Source of the DNA: Streptomyces liliiviolaceus
GTDB taxonomy: Bacteria; Actinomycetota; Actinomycetes; Streptomycetales; Streptomycetaceae
DNA: 64,000 nucleotides
Assembly: GCF_018070025.1 (NCBI RefSeq)
Contig: NZ_JAGPYQ010000001.1
Location: 4,278,001 to 4,342,000 of the forward strand
Direction: 5' to 3'
The first letter of the stretch is position 1; every line of letters begins with the position of its first letter. Positions 7,673 through 16,057 of this stretch are shown here, one piece after another. The notes beneath the pieces are model-generated. The model was not told the DNA's origin. It did no database searches and was given only the letters and a program-made list of their open reading frames with translations. Both the position numbers and the translations under genes were made by a program.

Positions 7673-8695
7673 AACACTCATCTGACGGCACCCCGGCCCT
7701 CCTGCCAGCTGTCTGCGATCTGCGGTGACGGGAGGAGCACTCGCCTCATGCAGGCTCATTCGGCGGCCGTACTGGAGGCATCCCGCCGGGAAGCTGACCG
7801 GCACAGCGGGCCCAGCGAGCCGACGGCGCCGCGCCCTTTCCCCACCCCGCGGCCACGGCGGCACGGACCGCCGGTTGCAGGGAGGCGCGCGAAGCGGCCT
7901 GCGCGCTGTGGACGTGAGAGGTGCGGCCCTTCGCGATGCACAGCGTCACCCCTTGGCGGGTGGCCGACGAGAACCGCTGTGACGATGCAGGCGCGAGCAG
8001 CGTGTACGGGTCGTCCGCCCGGCGGCGGTCGGGCCGTGTCGTCCGTGAGCATGCCCCGTTCGAGGAGCCGTTCGACACTTGTCCCTCGGCGCTGGGCCAT
8101 TGCACGGAACGTCTCCTGCTGCCGCTGTCAGTCGAGTGCCCGGCTGCCGGCGGATTGACGGACGTACTCCTGCGCGGAGATCCCCAACACCGCGGCATGA
8201 TCGCGAATCGCGGCCTGTTCCTCAGTGGTCCACTGCATACAGCCCTCGCGCTGGTGGCATCGCTCCATCGCCTCTGATTCTCCCCGGCGACAACGGGGCG
8301 GTGGCACGTCGCGCGGGCACAGAAGCGGCGGCCGCCCGTGGGAACTTGTATTGAGATGTCTTCCGGCAGGGTGTGTGAGGCGCACCGGCATGCGCGCCTG
8401 CCCGCCCTCTCCCCCGCCCTCACGCTGTCCCGTCATGAAGGTGTCAGCGAACGGTCCGGTTGTCCTGCGAGAGCCTGCTGGCAAAGCGGAGGCCGTCTGC
8501 CAGGTGTCCCCGGTTGCCGTTGCAGAGCGGCACAGGCCCGATGCGTATGTGGCGTCTGCTCCGTCTGACTATTCGGCGGGCCATATGATACCGCTCCGAT
8601 GCATTTCGGGCATTGCGCCGCTTCTTCGGGTACGTCACTCTGGTTCTCCGGTCTGGTCGCGGCGCACCGGCCGATGCCACGACCGTGGGGGGCGG
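7673..8695. other. About 1 kb without an intact gene
   Basis: Frames here are long only because the DNA is GC-rich; their translations are Arg/Ala/Pro-rich and lack family resemblance. The one coding-like trace is a small minus-strand gene broken by a stop codon (8020-8238). The last 100 bases before 8696 drop in GC and should hold the promoter of the NLR unit, followed by its GGGGGG ribosome site. Confidence 0.5.
8020..8238 (-). pseudogene. Small helical protein gene split by an in-frame TGA
   Basis: From ATG 8238 the frame reads MQWTTEEQAAIRDHAAVLG, then ISAQEYVRQSAGSRAL, meets TGA at 8128-8130, and continues in the same frame with QRQQETFRAMAQRRG and TSVERLLERGMLTDD. Both halves are helical and charged and together would give a protein of about 70 residues, the size of a small antitoxin or DNA-binding protein. 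One base change (TGA to TGG or CGA) would repair it. The family is not recognised with certainty. Confidence 0.4.
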
Positions 8696-9115
8696 ATGGA
8701 TCCGATCACCATGGCAGCCGCTACGGCCTTGATCAGCGCGATGGCCACCGACGGCTGGCAGCGGGCCGTCAACGCCCTGGTGCAGTGGTGGCAGCGTGCT
8801 CGTCCCGAGCAGGCGGAAACAGCTCCGGATGAACTGGCTTTCCTGCATCGGTACGTCCTGGCCCTGCAAGCGATGCAAACGCCCTCGCCGGAGGCAGAGG
8901 AGGCCCTGATTCGTGTCTGGCAGGCGCGCCTGGCGCAACTGGCAGGCGACAACACGCAGTTGCGAGCAGACCTTCGGCAGTTGGCGGAGGACATCGCTCG
9001 GCAACTCCCCGGACCTGAGCAGGAGCGCGTGACGAGCGTCTACCAAAATGCGCAGGCGGACCGGCGCAGCAAGGTCATCCAGGTCGGCGGAGACGTCACC
9101 ATCAACGGTGAATGA
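8696..9115 (+). CDS. Small helical NLR partner with a C-terminal VIQVGGDVTI motif (candidate amyloid-signalling effector)
   Basis: The product has 139 residues. The start is ATG 8696 after a GGGGGG ribosome site. Residues 1-110 are predicted all-helical, opening with DPITMAAATALISAMATDGW, a pattern I know from a widespread Streptomyces family of uncharacterised proteins that open with DPxTxAAAxALVxAMATDAW and end in a short Gln/Gly/Asp motif. The last residues here are KVIQVGGDVTINGE. The same motif core (VVQVGGNISV) lies at the N-terminus of the NACHT protein encoded next, whose start overlaps this stop by four bases (ATGA). Paired motifs of this kind are the hallmark of bacterial amyloid signalling sequences that link an NLR to a membrane-active or cell-death effector. 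The effector role is inferred. Confidence 0.7.
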   Translation: MDPITMAAATALISAMATDGWQRAVNALVQWWQRARPEQAETAPDELAFLHRYVLALQAMQTPSPEAEEALIRVWQARLAQLAGDNTQLRADLRQLAEDIARQLPGPEQERVTSVYQNAQADRRSKVIQVGGDVTINGE

Positions 9116-11469
9116 TGGCGTCGGAGGACGGCAACCGCCCTCCTCCGCCCCGCCATGTCAGCCAGGACGCGAAAGCCGGGCCGTTCAGCTGGGTTGTCCA
9201 GGTCGGCGGGAATATCTCCGTCACCCTGTTCGGCCGACGGCCCGAGCGGCTGCTGGCGGCCTGGGCCGATGCGTTGGCGGACGCGACCAGGAACTACTGG
9301 AACAAAGAGTTCGATCTGCGTGTGCCGGGCCACTTCCTGACGGTGCGGTGGAAGGCGGCGGACCCGGATCTGGTACAGCCCTGGGAGTCTCTCACCGCGC
9401 TGGCCCGGACATGGCCCGGTTCGCCGGTTGACGAGACGACGTGGGCCGGCAGTCCCGGTGAGCTGGCCGATGCGACCAGACTGGCCGATGTTCTGCATCG
9501 GACTCCCACCTGTCGGCTGCTCGTCCTGGGGGAGCCTGGCGCGGGAAAGACAATCCTTCTCATTCGCCTCCTGCTGGACCTGCTCGCGCAGCGCGAGAGC
9601 AGTCCGGGGACACCGGTCCCCTTCTACGTCTCTCTTGCTTCGTGGAACCCGGTCGAGCAAAGCCTTCATGATCTTCTGGAGCAGAGCCTCATCGCCAACC
9701 TCAAAGGACTGCACCGCAAAGTCGCCTACCAGATCGATGGGGTGACCTATCGACGCACGATCGCCCGTGCCCTGTTGCAGGAGCGGAGAATCCTCCCCGT
9801 TCTCGACGGGCTCGATGAGCTGCCCAAGGAGTGGCGAGGCATCGGCGTCATGCGTATCAACGAAGCTCTCGGCAGCCACCGCAGCATGGTCGTGGCTTCT
9901 CGCGGCGCTGCTCTGCGCGAGACCCTTCGCCCGGAGCACGACGCCGAGGTGGAGTTGGCGGGGGCAGCGGGAGTGGAGTTGCTGCCGCTGGCCGTCGAAA
10001 CGGTGCTTGAGCATCTCAAGCATGCGACCACCGGGCCCGACACCCGTGCCCGCTGGGACGAGATGGCTGCTCAGATACGGGCCAGGCCCAGTGCTGCTTC
10101 AGCGCTCGCTCTGACCACCCCGCTCGCCGCCCGGCTGGCGGATGTCCTCTACAACCTGCGGCCCAGAGAGCAGCCTTCTGCTGAGCCACGCTCCACCAGG
10201 GATGTGTTGCCTCCCCCCTCCCCCGTCGAGCTGTTCCATCAGCGATTCACCACACCCGATACGGTCCGTCGGTATCTGCTGGACGCTTACGTGCCGGCGC
10301 TCTACCGCGATCAGCGAGCGCAGGAGTTGCATCGCACCCGCCGGTGGCTGGCCTTCCTGGCCCGGGATGTGCAAAGACGGGAGACGGTGCAGGGGGACGG
10401 CTTCACGCCACTGGACTGGTGGAGTCTGGGCGATGCCGGACCGCGGCTGCTTCCCGGGCTGATCGTGGGTGCCCTGACGACGGCCGTGGGCGTCTGGGGT
10501 CTGCATCTTCCCGTCTCGGCCGGTATCGGGCTCATCGCCGCCGTCGCCGGGGGCCTGGTTGGGCGACGCCTGTTCGACTCCCGTTCCGGCATGGCCATGG
10601 CCCTGGGCGGTGGTCTGATCGGCGGGCTGACCGGGACCGTTGCAGCGGTACTGCTGTTCGGTGCCGTGCAGGGTGTGGGCCCCTCGTTGACCGGTGGGCT
10701 GGCTGCCTGCATCACCGTGGGCTCGATGGGCGGCTTCCGGGCCGGCGCACTGGGCGGATTCACGGGAGGCTTCGCCGCGGTCCTCACCGGCCGGCCGGAG
10801 GTGATCGCCATCGCTCCGCTCGTCAACGGCATCGGCCTGGGCCTGGGCGCCGGATGCGCCGCGGTGCTCGCCTTTCACAGCGAACCCGCGCGCGAGCGCC
10901 GCTGGTCCCTGCGCGGCATCCTGACGGGCCTGGCCGCAGGCCTCATCATGGGTCTCGCCGCGACCTTGCAGGCGGGTTTGCGGCGGGGCCTGCTCGTCGG
11001 CATCGTCACGGCGGTGCTGGGCAGCATCGCAGGAGGCCTGAAGGCGGCGCCGCCGAAGGGACCTCCCGTCTTCACCACTCCCGCGCTGTCACTGCTCCGG
11101 GACCGGCGGACCTTCTGGGCCACCGCCCTGGCAGGCGGTCTCGCCGTCGGAGTCAGCACCGGACTGGGCCCCCGCTTCCCGCCCGGGCAGCCCGGCAGCG
11201 ACGTCATCTTCGGTCTCAAGGTCGGCATCGCGAATGCAGTGGCCGTAGGGCTGGCTTTCGGGTTCCTCAGGGCGGCCTACGGGCGCTACACCACGTCCCG
11301 GCTGTGGCTGGCGCTGCGCGGCGACCGCCTTCCGAAGCGCCTTATGTACTTCCTGGACGACGCGCACAAACGTGGCGTACTCCGGCAGAACGGCGTGCAC
11401 TACCAGTTCACGCACCAGAACCTGCAGGAGCGAGTAGCCCTCTACACGGCACAGGGACCTGCCCCGTAA
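9112..11469 (+). CDS. NACHT-domain STAND NTPase with a glycine-rich membrane region (NLR-like)
   Basis: The product has 785 residues and is translationally coupled to the upstream partner (4-bp overlap). Residues 18-36 carry the motif VVQVGGNISV, matching the partner's C-terminus. The NACHT core follows, with Walker A GEPGAGKT at 141-148, Walker B/sensor ILPVLDGLDELP near 227-238, then an arginine-rich sensor segment and a winged-helix-like region to about 400. Residues 440-700 contain a series of Gly/Ala-rich hydrophobic segments that look like six or more membrane spans. The C-terminus returns to soluble sequence ending QFTHQNLQERV, a segment common in streptomycete NACHT proteins. There are no WD40 or TPR repeats. 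It is likely a membrane-anchored sensor of a defence or programmed-death system. Confidence 0.8.
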   Translation: MMASEDGNRPPPPRHVSQDAKAGPFSWVVQVGGNISVTLFGRRPERLLAAWADALADATRNYWNKEFDLRVPGHFLTVRWKAADPDLVQPWESLTALARTWPGSPVDETTWAGSPGELADATRLADVLHRTPTCRLLVLGEPGAGKTILLIRLLLDLLAQRESSPGTPVPFYVSLASWNPVEQSLHDLLEQSLIANLKGLHRKVAYQIDGVTYRRTIARALLQERRILPVLDGLDELPKEWRGIGVMRINEALGSHRSMVVASRGAALRETLRPEHDAEVELAGAAGVELLPLAVETVLEHLKHATTGPDTRARWDEMAAQIRARPSAASALALTTPLAARLADVLYNLRPREQPSAEPRSTRDVLPPPSPVELFHQRFTTPDTVRRYLLDAYVPALYRDQRAQELHRTRRWLAFLARDVQRRETVQGDGFTPLDWWSLGDAGPRLLPGLIVGALTTAVGVWGLHLPVSAGIGLIAAVAGGLVGRRLFDSRSGMAMALGGGLIGGLTGTVAAVLLFGAVQGVGPSLTGGLAACITVGSMGGFRAGALGGFTGGFAAVLTGRPEVIAIAPLVNGIGLGLGAGCAAVLAFHSEPARERRWSLRGILTGLAAGLIMGLAATLQAGLRRGLLVGIVTAVLGSIAGGLKAAPPKGPPVFTTPALSLLRDRRTFWATALAGGLAVGVSTGLGPRFPPGQPGSDVIFGLKVGIANAVAVGLAFGFLRAAYGRYTTSRLWLALRGDRLPKRLMYFLDDAHKRGVLRQNGVHYQFTHQNLQERVALYTAQGPAP

Positions 11470-11930
11470 ACACGTCCGCCAAGGCCGCCTCGCCCTAGGC
11501 GGCTGGTCTGGTGGCCGCTGTCATGCGCGCCAACCAGGGCACGAGAACGGACAGCCCGGCAAGCCGCCACCTGCACCGCCGGGCCGTCGGCCTCGTGGCC
11601 GGCGGCATGTCACGGTGTGGGCCCAGGCATACACGCGGGTGATCGCCCAACGCGGTGTCTTCACTGCCGCTTGCACGAATGAGCCCTGCTCAATGCATCG
11701 TCCTGAACGAGTCGTAAACCGCCGAACAGGTCACGGGCGCATCCGTCTGGTTCCAGCAACACAGGCGCAACCATGCGCATCACGCTCTCCCCCGAGGTCC
11801 TCAGGCTGCTGGCCGAATGCAGACGAACGCGCCGCACTCGGCATGCGTCGCCACGCAGCTGCGACCGGAAGCAGCCCAGCTGACGTGATCCGCAAGTCTT
11901 GACCATTCCTCTCACGACGGGAGTTCCGTG
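11470..11930. other. Intergenic region with one doubtful short frame
   Basis: About 460 bases. A short frame at 11773-11883 begins MRITLSPEVLRLLAECRR, like a ribbon-helix-helix repressor start, then stops after 36 codons; the next frame continues with GMRRHAAATGSSPADVIRKS. This could be a frameshifted small regulator or chance. The right end holds a GACGGGAG ribosome site before the next gene. Nothing else is recognised. Confidence 0.4.
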
Positions 11931-12371
11931 GTGTCCCTTGCTGAAGACGAGACGGCCAACGTACGGAGCGAACTGCAGAGTGCGAACACACAGGCTTCGG
12001 TGGTCCTTGCCGTCGTGGCCATCGCAGCGGGCGCGTTCACTGACCAGACCACAGCACTGTTCGATCGCTCATGGTTGATCACCAGCCTCACCACGGCGGG
12101 AATCCTGGCGGCGGCGGGAGCCGTCTACCTGCTCCTCACTGTCGTTCTACCGCGCCTGGACGCCTCCGGCAGGGGGAGCTTCCAGACCTGGGCCGAGTGC
12201 GATCGCGATCAGCTGCGGGAGGCGCTCACAGCGGATTACCACCTGGACGAGCTGCGCGTCCTGTCACGCATCGCCCTGGCCAAATACCGGCGGCTGCGCT
12301 GGGCAGGGAATCTTCTGCAACTGGGGTTCTGTCTCCTGACAGCCGCCGGCTTTGCGGCGGCTGCCAGGTAA
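11931..12371 (+). CDS. Pycsar-effector-like membrane protein (DUF5706 type)
   Basis: The product has 146 residues. Tandem GTG codons at 11928 and 11931 are both possible; GACGGGAG is best spaced for 11931. After a short polar start with the family-like SELQSANTQASVVLA pattern come two transmembrane helices (about 26-42 and 50-76), a cytosolic helical region (80-125) and a final hydrophobic helix (about 128-144). That order matches the membrane effector of Pycsar systems, which permeabilises the cell when a cyclic-pyrimidine signal is made. In actinomycetes many such proteins stand alone. No cyclase gene is adjacent, so the signal source is unknown. Family assignment is moderate. Confidence 0.6.
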   Translation: MSLAEDETANVRSELQSANTQASVVLAVVAIAAGAFTDQTTALFDRSWLITSLTTAGILAAAGAVYLLLTVVLPRLDASGRGSFQTWAECDRDQLREALTADYHLDELRVLSRIALAKYRRLRWAGNLLQLGFCLLTAAGFAAAAR

Positions 12372-12624
12372 CAGTCGTCTGCCCGGCTGACGGCGAGGTT
12401 GCTGTCGCCGGACCGGATGCCGCCGCTGCTGCGGTCGGCGAGAACTCGGGCCACGGCGGCCCCTCGGCGTTCGTCAGGCGTGCAGGAGCCGTCTGGCCGA
12501 TACAATGCCTCACTCACCGGGACCGTCGAATCCCGGCAGTCAGCGACGAGTTGCGGACGAGCAGCACCAGCTGGCGTGACCGCCCTCCTTTTCCCATGAG
12601 GGGAACGGTCACGGACATGCGGCG

Positions 12625-13071
12625 TCATTCCTGGGCCAACAGCTTCTCGCGGAGCTGTGCCAGGGTGCGGGCCAGCAGCCGGCAGACGTGCATCTGCGAG
12701 ATGCCGACCTCCTGGGCGATCTGCGACTGCGTCATGTTCGCGAAGAAGCGCAAGAGCACGATCCGCTTCTCTCGTGGCGGCACATCATCCAGGAGCGATT
12801 TCAACGATTCCCGGTACTCAACGCTTTCCAGCGCCTCGTCCTCGGCGCCCCGGATGTCTGCGACGGCCCGGGACTCATCGTCCGTGTCGGGGACCTCCAG
12901 GGACAGCGCGGAGTACGCGTTGGCGAACTCCAGCCCCTCCAGTGCCTCTTCCTGCGAAACGGCCAGCTGCTCAGCCAGCTCGTGCACGGTCGGGGAACGG
13001 CCGCGCTGTTGGGAGAGTTCTGCGGTCGCGGTGGTCAGCGCGAGCCGCAGCTCCGCTGACCGCAGCGCAGC
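12625..13071 (-). pseudogene. C-terminal fragment of a SigB/SigF-family sigma factor
   Basis: The frame is closed by a TGA at 13072-13074 and carries regions 3 and 4 of a stress/sporulation sigma factor. ELRLALTTATAELSQQRGRS PTVHELAEQL (split here for length) is region 3, VPPREKRIVLLRFF and MTQSQIAQEVGISQMHVCRLL form region 4.2 with its helix-turn-helix. Region 2, which binds core polymerase and the -10 element, is absent, so it cannot act as a normal sigma factor. A short product from the GTG at 12987 could still bind -35 DNA. The break lies about 45 bases from the stop of the neighbouring membrane-protein gene, which suggests that insertion of the transfer cluster removed the 5' half. Confidence 0.75.
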
Positions 13072-13115
13072 TCAGCCCCGTTCCGGCCGTCGGGTTCCGC
13101 TGCGGGGAGGCCGGT

Positions 13116-13991
13116 TCAGAGATCCCGCGCATTGACGGTGAGCGTCCACAGACGTGCGGCGGCGTCTTCGTCGGCTGCGAAGGTGGGTACGCCCCCGGCT
13201 GGCCCGTCGTTCCCGCAGGGCCGGTCCGTGGCGGCCGTTGCGTCCTCGGTGCGGGTGCGCCTCAAGAGCTGAGCGACCTGGCCGACGAGCTGGAGCATCA
13301 CCCGCTCGCAGTCGATGAGGTGGGCCGAAGCCGAGCGGATGTCCTGGGCCTGGAGCAGACAGACCGCCTCCCACAGGAGGTGGTGGCCGATCTCCACCGA
13401 GCGCCGCAGTTCGTAGCGGTCGCTGCCGGCGGCGGCGTCGACGAGCAAGGTGTGCAGGGACGCGAGGCGCTGCAGGTACCGGCAGGCGCTCTCGCCCTCG
13501 ATGCTGCGGACGTGTTCGCCGGCCCTCGCGTCCAGGCGGCCGGGCAGGTACTCGGCGAGCAGCGGGGCCAGCAGCATCGCCGGCAGTACGACGCTGGCAG
13601 GAACGCCGCGGTCCAGGGCGAACAGTGCGGCGAGCACGCTGACGAGCGCGATGGCAGCCGCGGAAAAGCGTGCGCCCACACAGGCGGTGTCCCAGGTGAC
13701 ATACCGGGCGGGGCACCGGGTCAGCCACCGAAGCGCCAGGCGCTGGGTGCGGGTCGCTTCCGGCGCCAGCACCCCGACATGGTGGGGGACTTCGGGCAGC
13801 GTGCCGTCACCGGGCACGGTCCAGGCGAACCAGCCCCATGGGCTGCGTTCATGCACGAGCAGGGGCTCGCACACGGCCGCACACCGGTGGTCGCGGACGT
13901 GACCGGTGCGCAGGGCACGGGATCGTTCCCGCTCCCACCGGCCGGCATCACGGGGGAAGGGACGTTGGTGTTGTACGGCCGTGTGTTCCAT
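13116..13991 (-). CDS. Hypothetical membrane protein beside the transfer operon
   Basis: The product has 291 residues. Two adjacent transmembrane helices lie near 110-150 (AAAIALVSVLAALFAL and VVLPAMLLAPLLAEYL). The N-terminal 100 residues are rich in His/Cys/Trp, and the C-terminal 140 form a soluble helical region (ARAGEHVRSIEGESACRYLQ onward). It is divergent from the T4SS operon starting at 14221 and probably belongs to the same element, because no other context explains it. No catalytic motif is seen and the family is not recognised. The intergenic stretch to 14221 should carry both promoters. Confidence 0.6.
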   Translation of the reverse strand: MEHTAVQHQRPFPRDAGRWERERSRALRTGHVRDHRCAAVCEPLLVHERSPWGWFAWTVPGDGTLPEVPHHVGVLAPEATRTQRLALRWLTRCPARYVTWDTACVGARFSAAAIALVSVLAALFALDRGVPASVVLPAMLLAPLLAEYLPGRLDARAGEHVRSIEGESACRYLQRLASLHTLLVDAAAGSDRYELRRSVEIGHHLLWEAVCLLQAQDIRSASAHLIDCERVMLQLVGQVAQLLRRTRTEDATAATDRPCGNDGPAGGVPTFAADEDAAARLWTLTVNARDL

Positions 13992-14220
13992 CCCGTCAGC
14001 TCACGTGCCGGCCCCGACCAGGGGGACGGCCACCAGAACCGACCAGCGGGCACGATCCAGCAACAGCCCGCCGAGCTGCTGTGGTCGGGCCCATCTCCCC
14101 GACCACGGGCTTCGTGTCTTCATCGTGACCGTGGTCGGCCTCTCGTGGTCGGTGGTCGGGTTGGGGCGGACAGGTTTCCTCCAGGGCAGCAACATCCGTT
14201 CCTGAACTGGGAGTTTGACC

Positions 14221-15159
14221 ATGTCTCCTGGAAAGCAGGCTGCCAAGAACGAGGCCGAGGCCGGTGTTTCGATGGCGGCCGGTGTCCGGCTGGAGGCGAT
14301 GCAGCGACGCGTGCGCCTGTCGCGTCTGGCGCTCTGGATCGCCATCGCGGCCGGACCGGTCGCCCTGGGCGTCGCCGTCACCTCGTCCCCGGCCACGGTC
14401 GAAGCGGCCGCCACGGGCAGGCCCGCCACCGTGCGCACTACGGCAGCGACTGCCGACCCGGCCGGCTATGCGCAGCTGTTCGTCGGCTCGTGGCTGCGCA
14501 GCAGTACGAGGGACGACATGAGTGCGCAGGCCCGTCTTGCGCAGTCGATGGCGCCGGACATCAAACTGCCCGAACCGGTCACGGGCGGGCGATCAGCGCA
14601 CCGGTCCGTGACGGCGGTGCGCAGCGCGCGGCGCGCGGGCGGTGTGTGGTCGGTGACGGTGGCTGCGCAGTCCGCGGACGGTGCGGTGCGCTACTACGCG
14701 GTGCCGGTGGCCGCCGGCCGCACTGGCAACTCGTTCACTGTGACCGGTGCGCCGGCCGTGGTGGCCGGCCCGGCCCGGGCCGAGGTACCGAAGACGCCGT
14801 ACGGCGTGCGTGTTCCGCAGGGGCCGCTGTCGTCCGCGGTCGGGGAGTTCCTCGCCGCCTACCTGACCGGCGCGGGTGGGGTGGACCGCTACCTCGCCCC
14901 CGGGGTGCGGCTGACGGCTGTCTCCCCCGCCCCGTACACGGCGGTCACGGTGCAGCAGGTCCTCGCCGTGGAGAAGGCCGCGGCCGGCGGGCGGGTGCCG
15001 GCCGACCACACGAAGGTCCGCGTGCTGGCACGGGTGGAGACCCGGGATGCGGGCGGGCGGTGGCCGCTGGCGTACGAGCTGGCGCTCACAGCCCGCTCGG
15101 GCCGGTGGGACGTCGCGGCCCTGGAATCCGGCACGGCGCGCACCGGGAATGAGCGGTGA
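14221..15159 (+). CDS. TcpC/ConB-like conjugation protein
   Basis: The product has 312 residues. ATG 14221 has GGGAG seven bases upstream; a TTG six bases earlier is less likely. A cytosolic start (about 40 residues) is followed by one transmembrane helix (LALWIAIAAGPVALGVAVT), then two extracytoplasmic alpha/beta modules (about 85-190 and 205-305) like the NTF2-fold repeats of TcpC and ConB, the VirB8 counterparts of Gram-positive conjugation systems. Such proteins scaffold the channel at the membrane. It is the first gene of an operon in which each following gene overlaps its predecessor by four bases. The whole order matches Tcp/ICEBs1 clusters. Confidence 0.75.
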   Translation: MSPGKQAAKNEAEAGVSMAAGVRLEAMQRRVRLSRLALWIAIAAGPVALGVAVTSSPATVEAAATGRPATVRTTAATADPAGYAQLFVGSWLRSSTRDDMSAQARLAQSMAPDIKLPEPVTGGRSAHRSVTAVRSARRAGGVWSVTVAAQSADGAVRYYAVPVAAGRTGNSFTVTGAPAVVAGPARAEVPKTPYGVRVPQGPLSSAVGEFLAAYLTGAGGVDRYLAPGVRLTAVSPAPYTAVTVQQVLAVEKAAAGGRVPADHTKVRVLARVETRDAGGRWPLAYELALTARSGRWDVAALESGTARTGNER

Positions 15160-15497
15160 ACGCCGTGAACAGCCCGCTGCTCGCCGGGGAGCTGGACGAG
15201 TTCGGCGACGCGTGGATCGGCATGCTCCAGGACTGGGCGACCAAGGGACTGCAGGCGGGTCTGCTCGCCCTCGTCGTCGTGATCATGATCCAGAAGTTCT
15301 CACTGAAGGCCGGGATCGGCGCACTCCTCCTGATGATCATCGCGCTGGGGCTGTACAACTCCCGCGAAGACCTCTCCGACATGTTCGAGGACGAGGTCAA
15401 ACACCCGGCAGGCGGCGCACCCACCGCTCCCGGCATCGTGCACGGTGTGGATCCGGCTGCACAGGTGCACGCCGCCGGCGCCGGGAGCCGGTGGTGA
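15156..15497 (+). CDS. TcpD/ConC-like small membrane protein
   Basis: The product has 113 residues. GTG 15156 overlaps the previous stop (GTGA). Two hydrophobic helices (LQAGLLALVVVIMIQKF and IGALLLMIIALGLYN) are joined by a short basic turn, with an acidic cytosolic tail, the architecture of the small TcpD/ConC proteins of Gram-positive type IV secretion systems. Sequence similarity in this family is weak, so the assignment rests on size, topology and position between the TcpC-like and TcpE-like genes. Confidence 0.6.
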   Translation: MNAVNSPLLAGELDEFGDAWIGMLQDWATKGLQAGLLALVVVIMIQKFSLKAGIGALLLMIIALGLYNSREDLSDMFEDEVKHPAGGAPTAPGIVHGVDPAAQVHAAGAGSRW

Positions 15498-16057
15498 GCG
15501 CGCCCGCCGGGCGGGTGGGACGCTTCTACACGGCCGCCCGCCGTCACCCCTGGGTGCTGGGGAAGGTCGCGGACTGGAAAATCCCGCTCGGCCCGTACAC
15601 GCCCGCGCAGATCACACTCGCCGTCGGCGGCGGCTTCCTCCTCGTCAAAACCGCCGGCTGGTGGTCGTGGATGGGGCCGGTCCCGATCGTGGCCTGGCTT
15701 CTGGCGATCTGGACGGTCCGCCGTCCCACCGTCCGGGGCCGCGCCCCGGTGAAGGTGCTCTGGGGCTGGCTGCTGCTGGCCTGGCAGCCGCGCGGGGGCC
15801 GGATCGGCGGCCGGGCGGCCCGCGACCGCGCTCCCCGCCCGCTGCTCGGCGGCTTCACCATCGAGGAGGCGCCCGGGCCCCGCCCTGCATCTCGGCCCCG
15901 CGCCGTGCAGGGAGCAGGCCCGGCCCCGGCCGCGGGCCGCCCGTTCCGGCGCCGTCGCGCGCAGCCGGCTACTCCGGCAGGGCCGCCGGCGAGGGGCCCG
16001 GTGTCGGGTGTGCAGCAGCTGCGCGCGCTCGCCGGGCGGGGCGGGGGCGTGCGGTGA
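15494..16057 (+). CDS. TcpE-like conjugation membrane protein
   Basis: The product has 187 residues and starts at GTG 15494 by 4-bp overlap. The pattern KIPLGPYTPAQITL, a helix-forming GGGFLLVKTAGWWSWMG and a second span VPIVAWLLAIWTVRRPTVRGR matches TcpE/ConD, a small two-span protein that interacts with the VirB4 ATPase. The last 60 residues are a basic, proline-rich cytosolic tail. Its place immediately before virB4 is the canonical order. Confidence 0.7.
   Translation: MSAPAGRVGRFYTAARRHPWVLGKVADWKIPLGPYTPAQITLAVGGGFLLVKTAGWWSWMGPVPIVAWLLAIWTVRRPTVRGRAPVKVLWGWLLLAWQPRGGRIGGRAARDRAPRPLLGGFTIEEAPGPRPASRPRAVQGAGPAPAAGRPFRRRRAQPATPAGPPARGPVSGVQQLRALAGRGGGVR

Noticed and set aside
11773..11883. 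Ribbon-helix-helix repressor at MRITLSPEVLRLL
   Set aside because: Too short (36 codons) and broken in the next frame; kept only as a note in the intergenic entry.
12657..15152. 831-residue plus-strand frame across the sigma fragment, membrane protein and TcpC-like gene
   Set aside because: It crosses three genes on both strands and has an Arg/Pro-rich composition; a mirror of the real genes.
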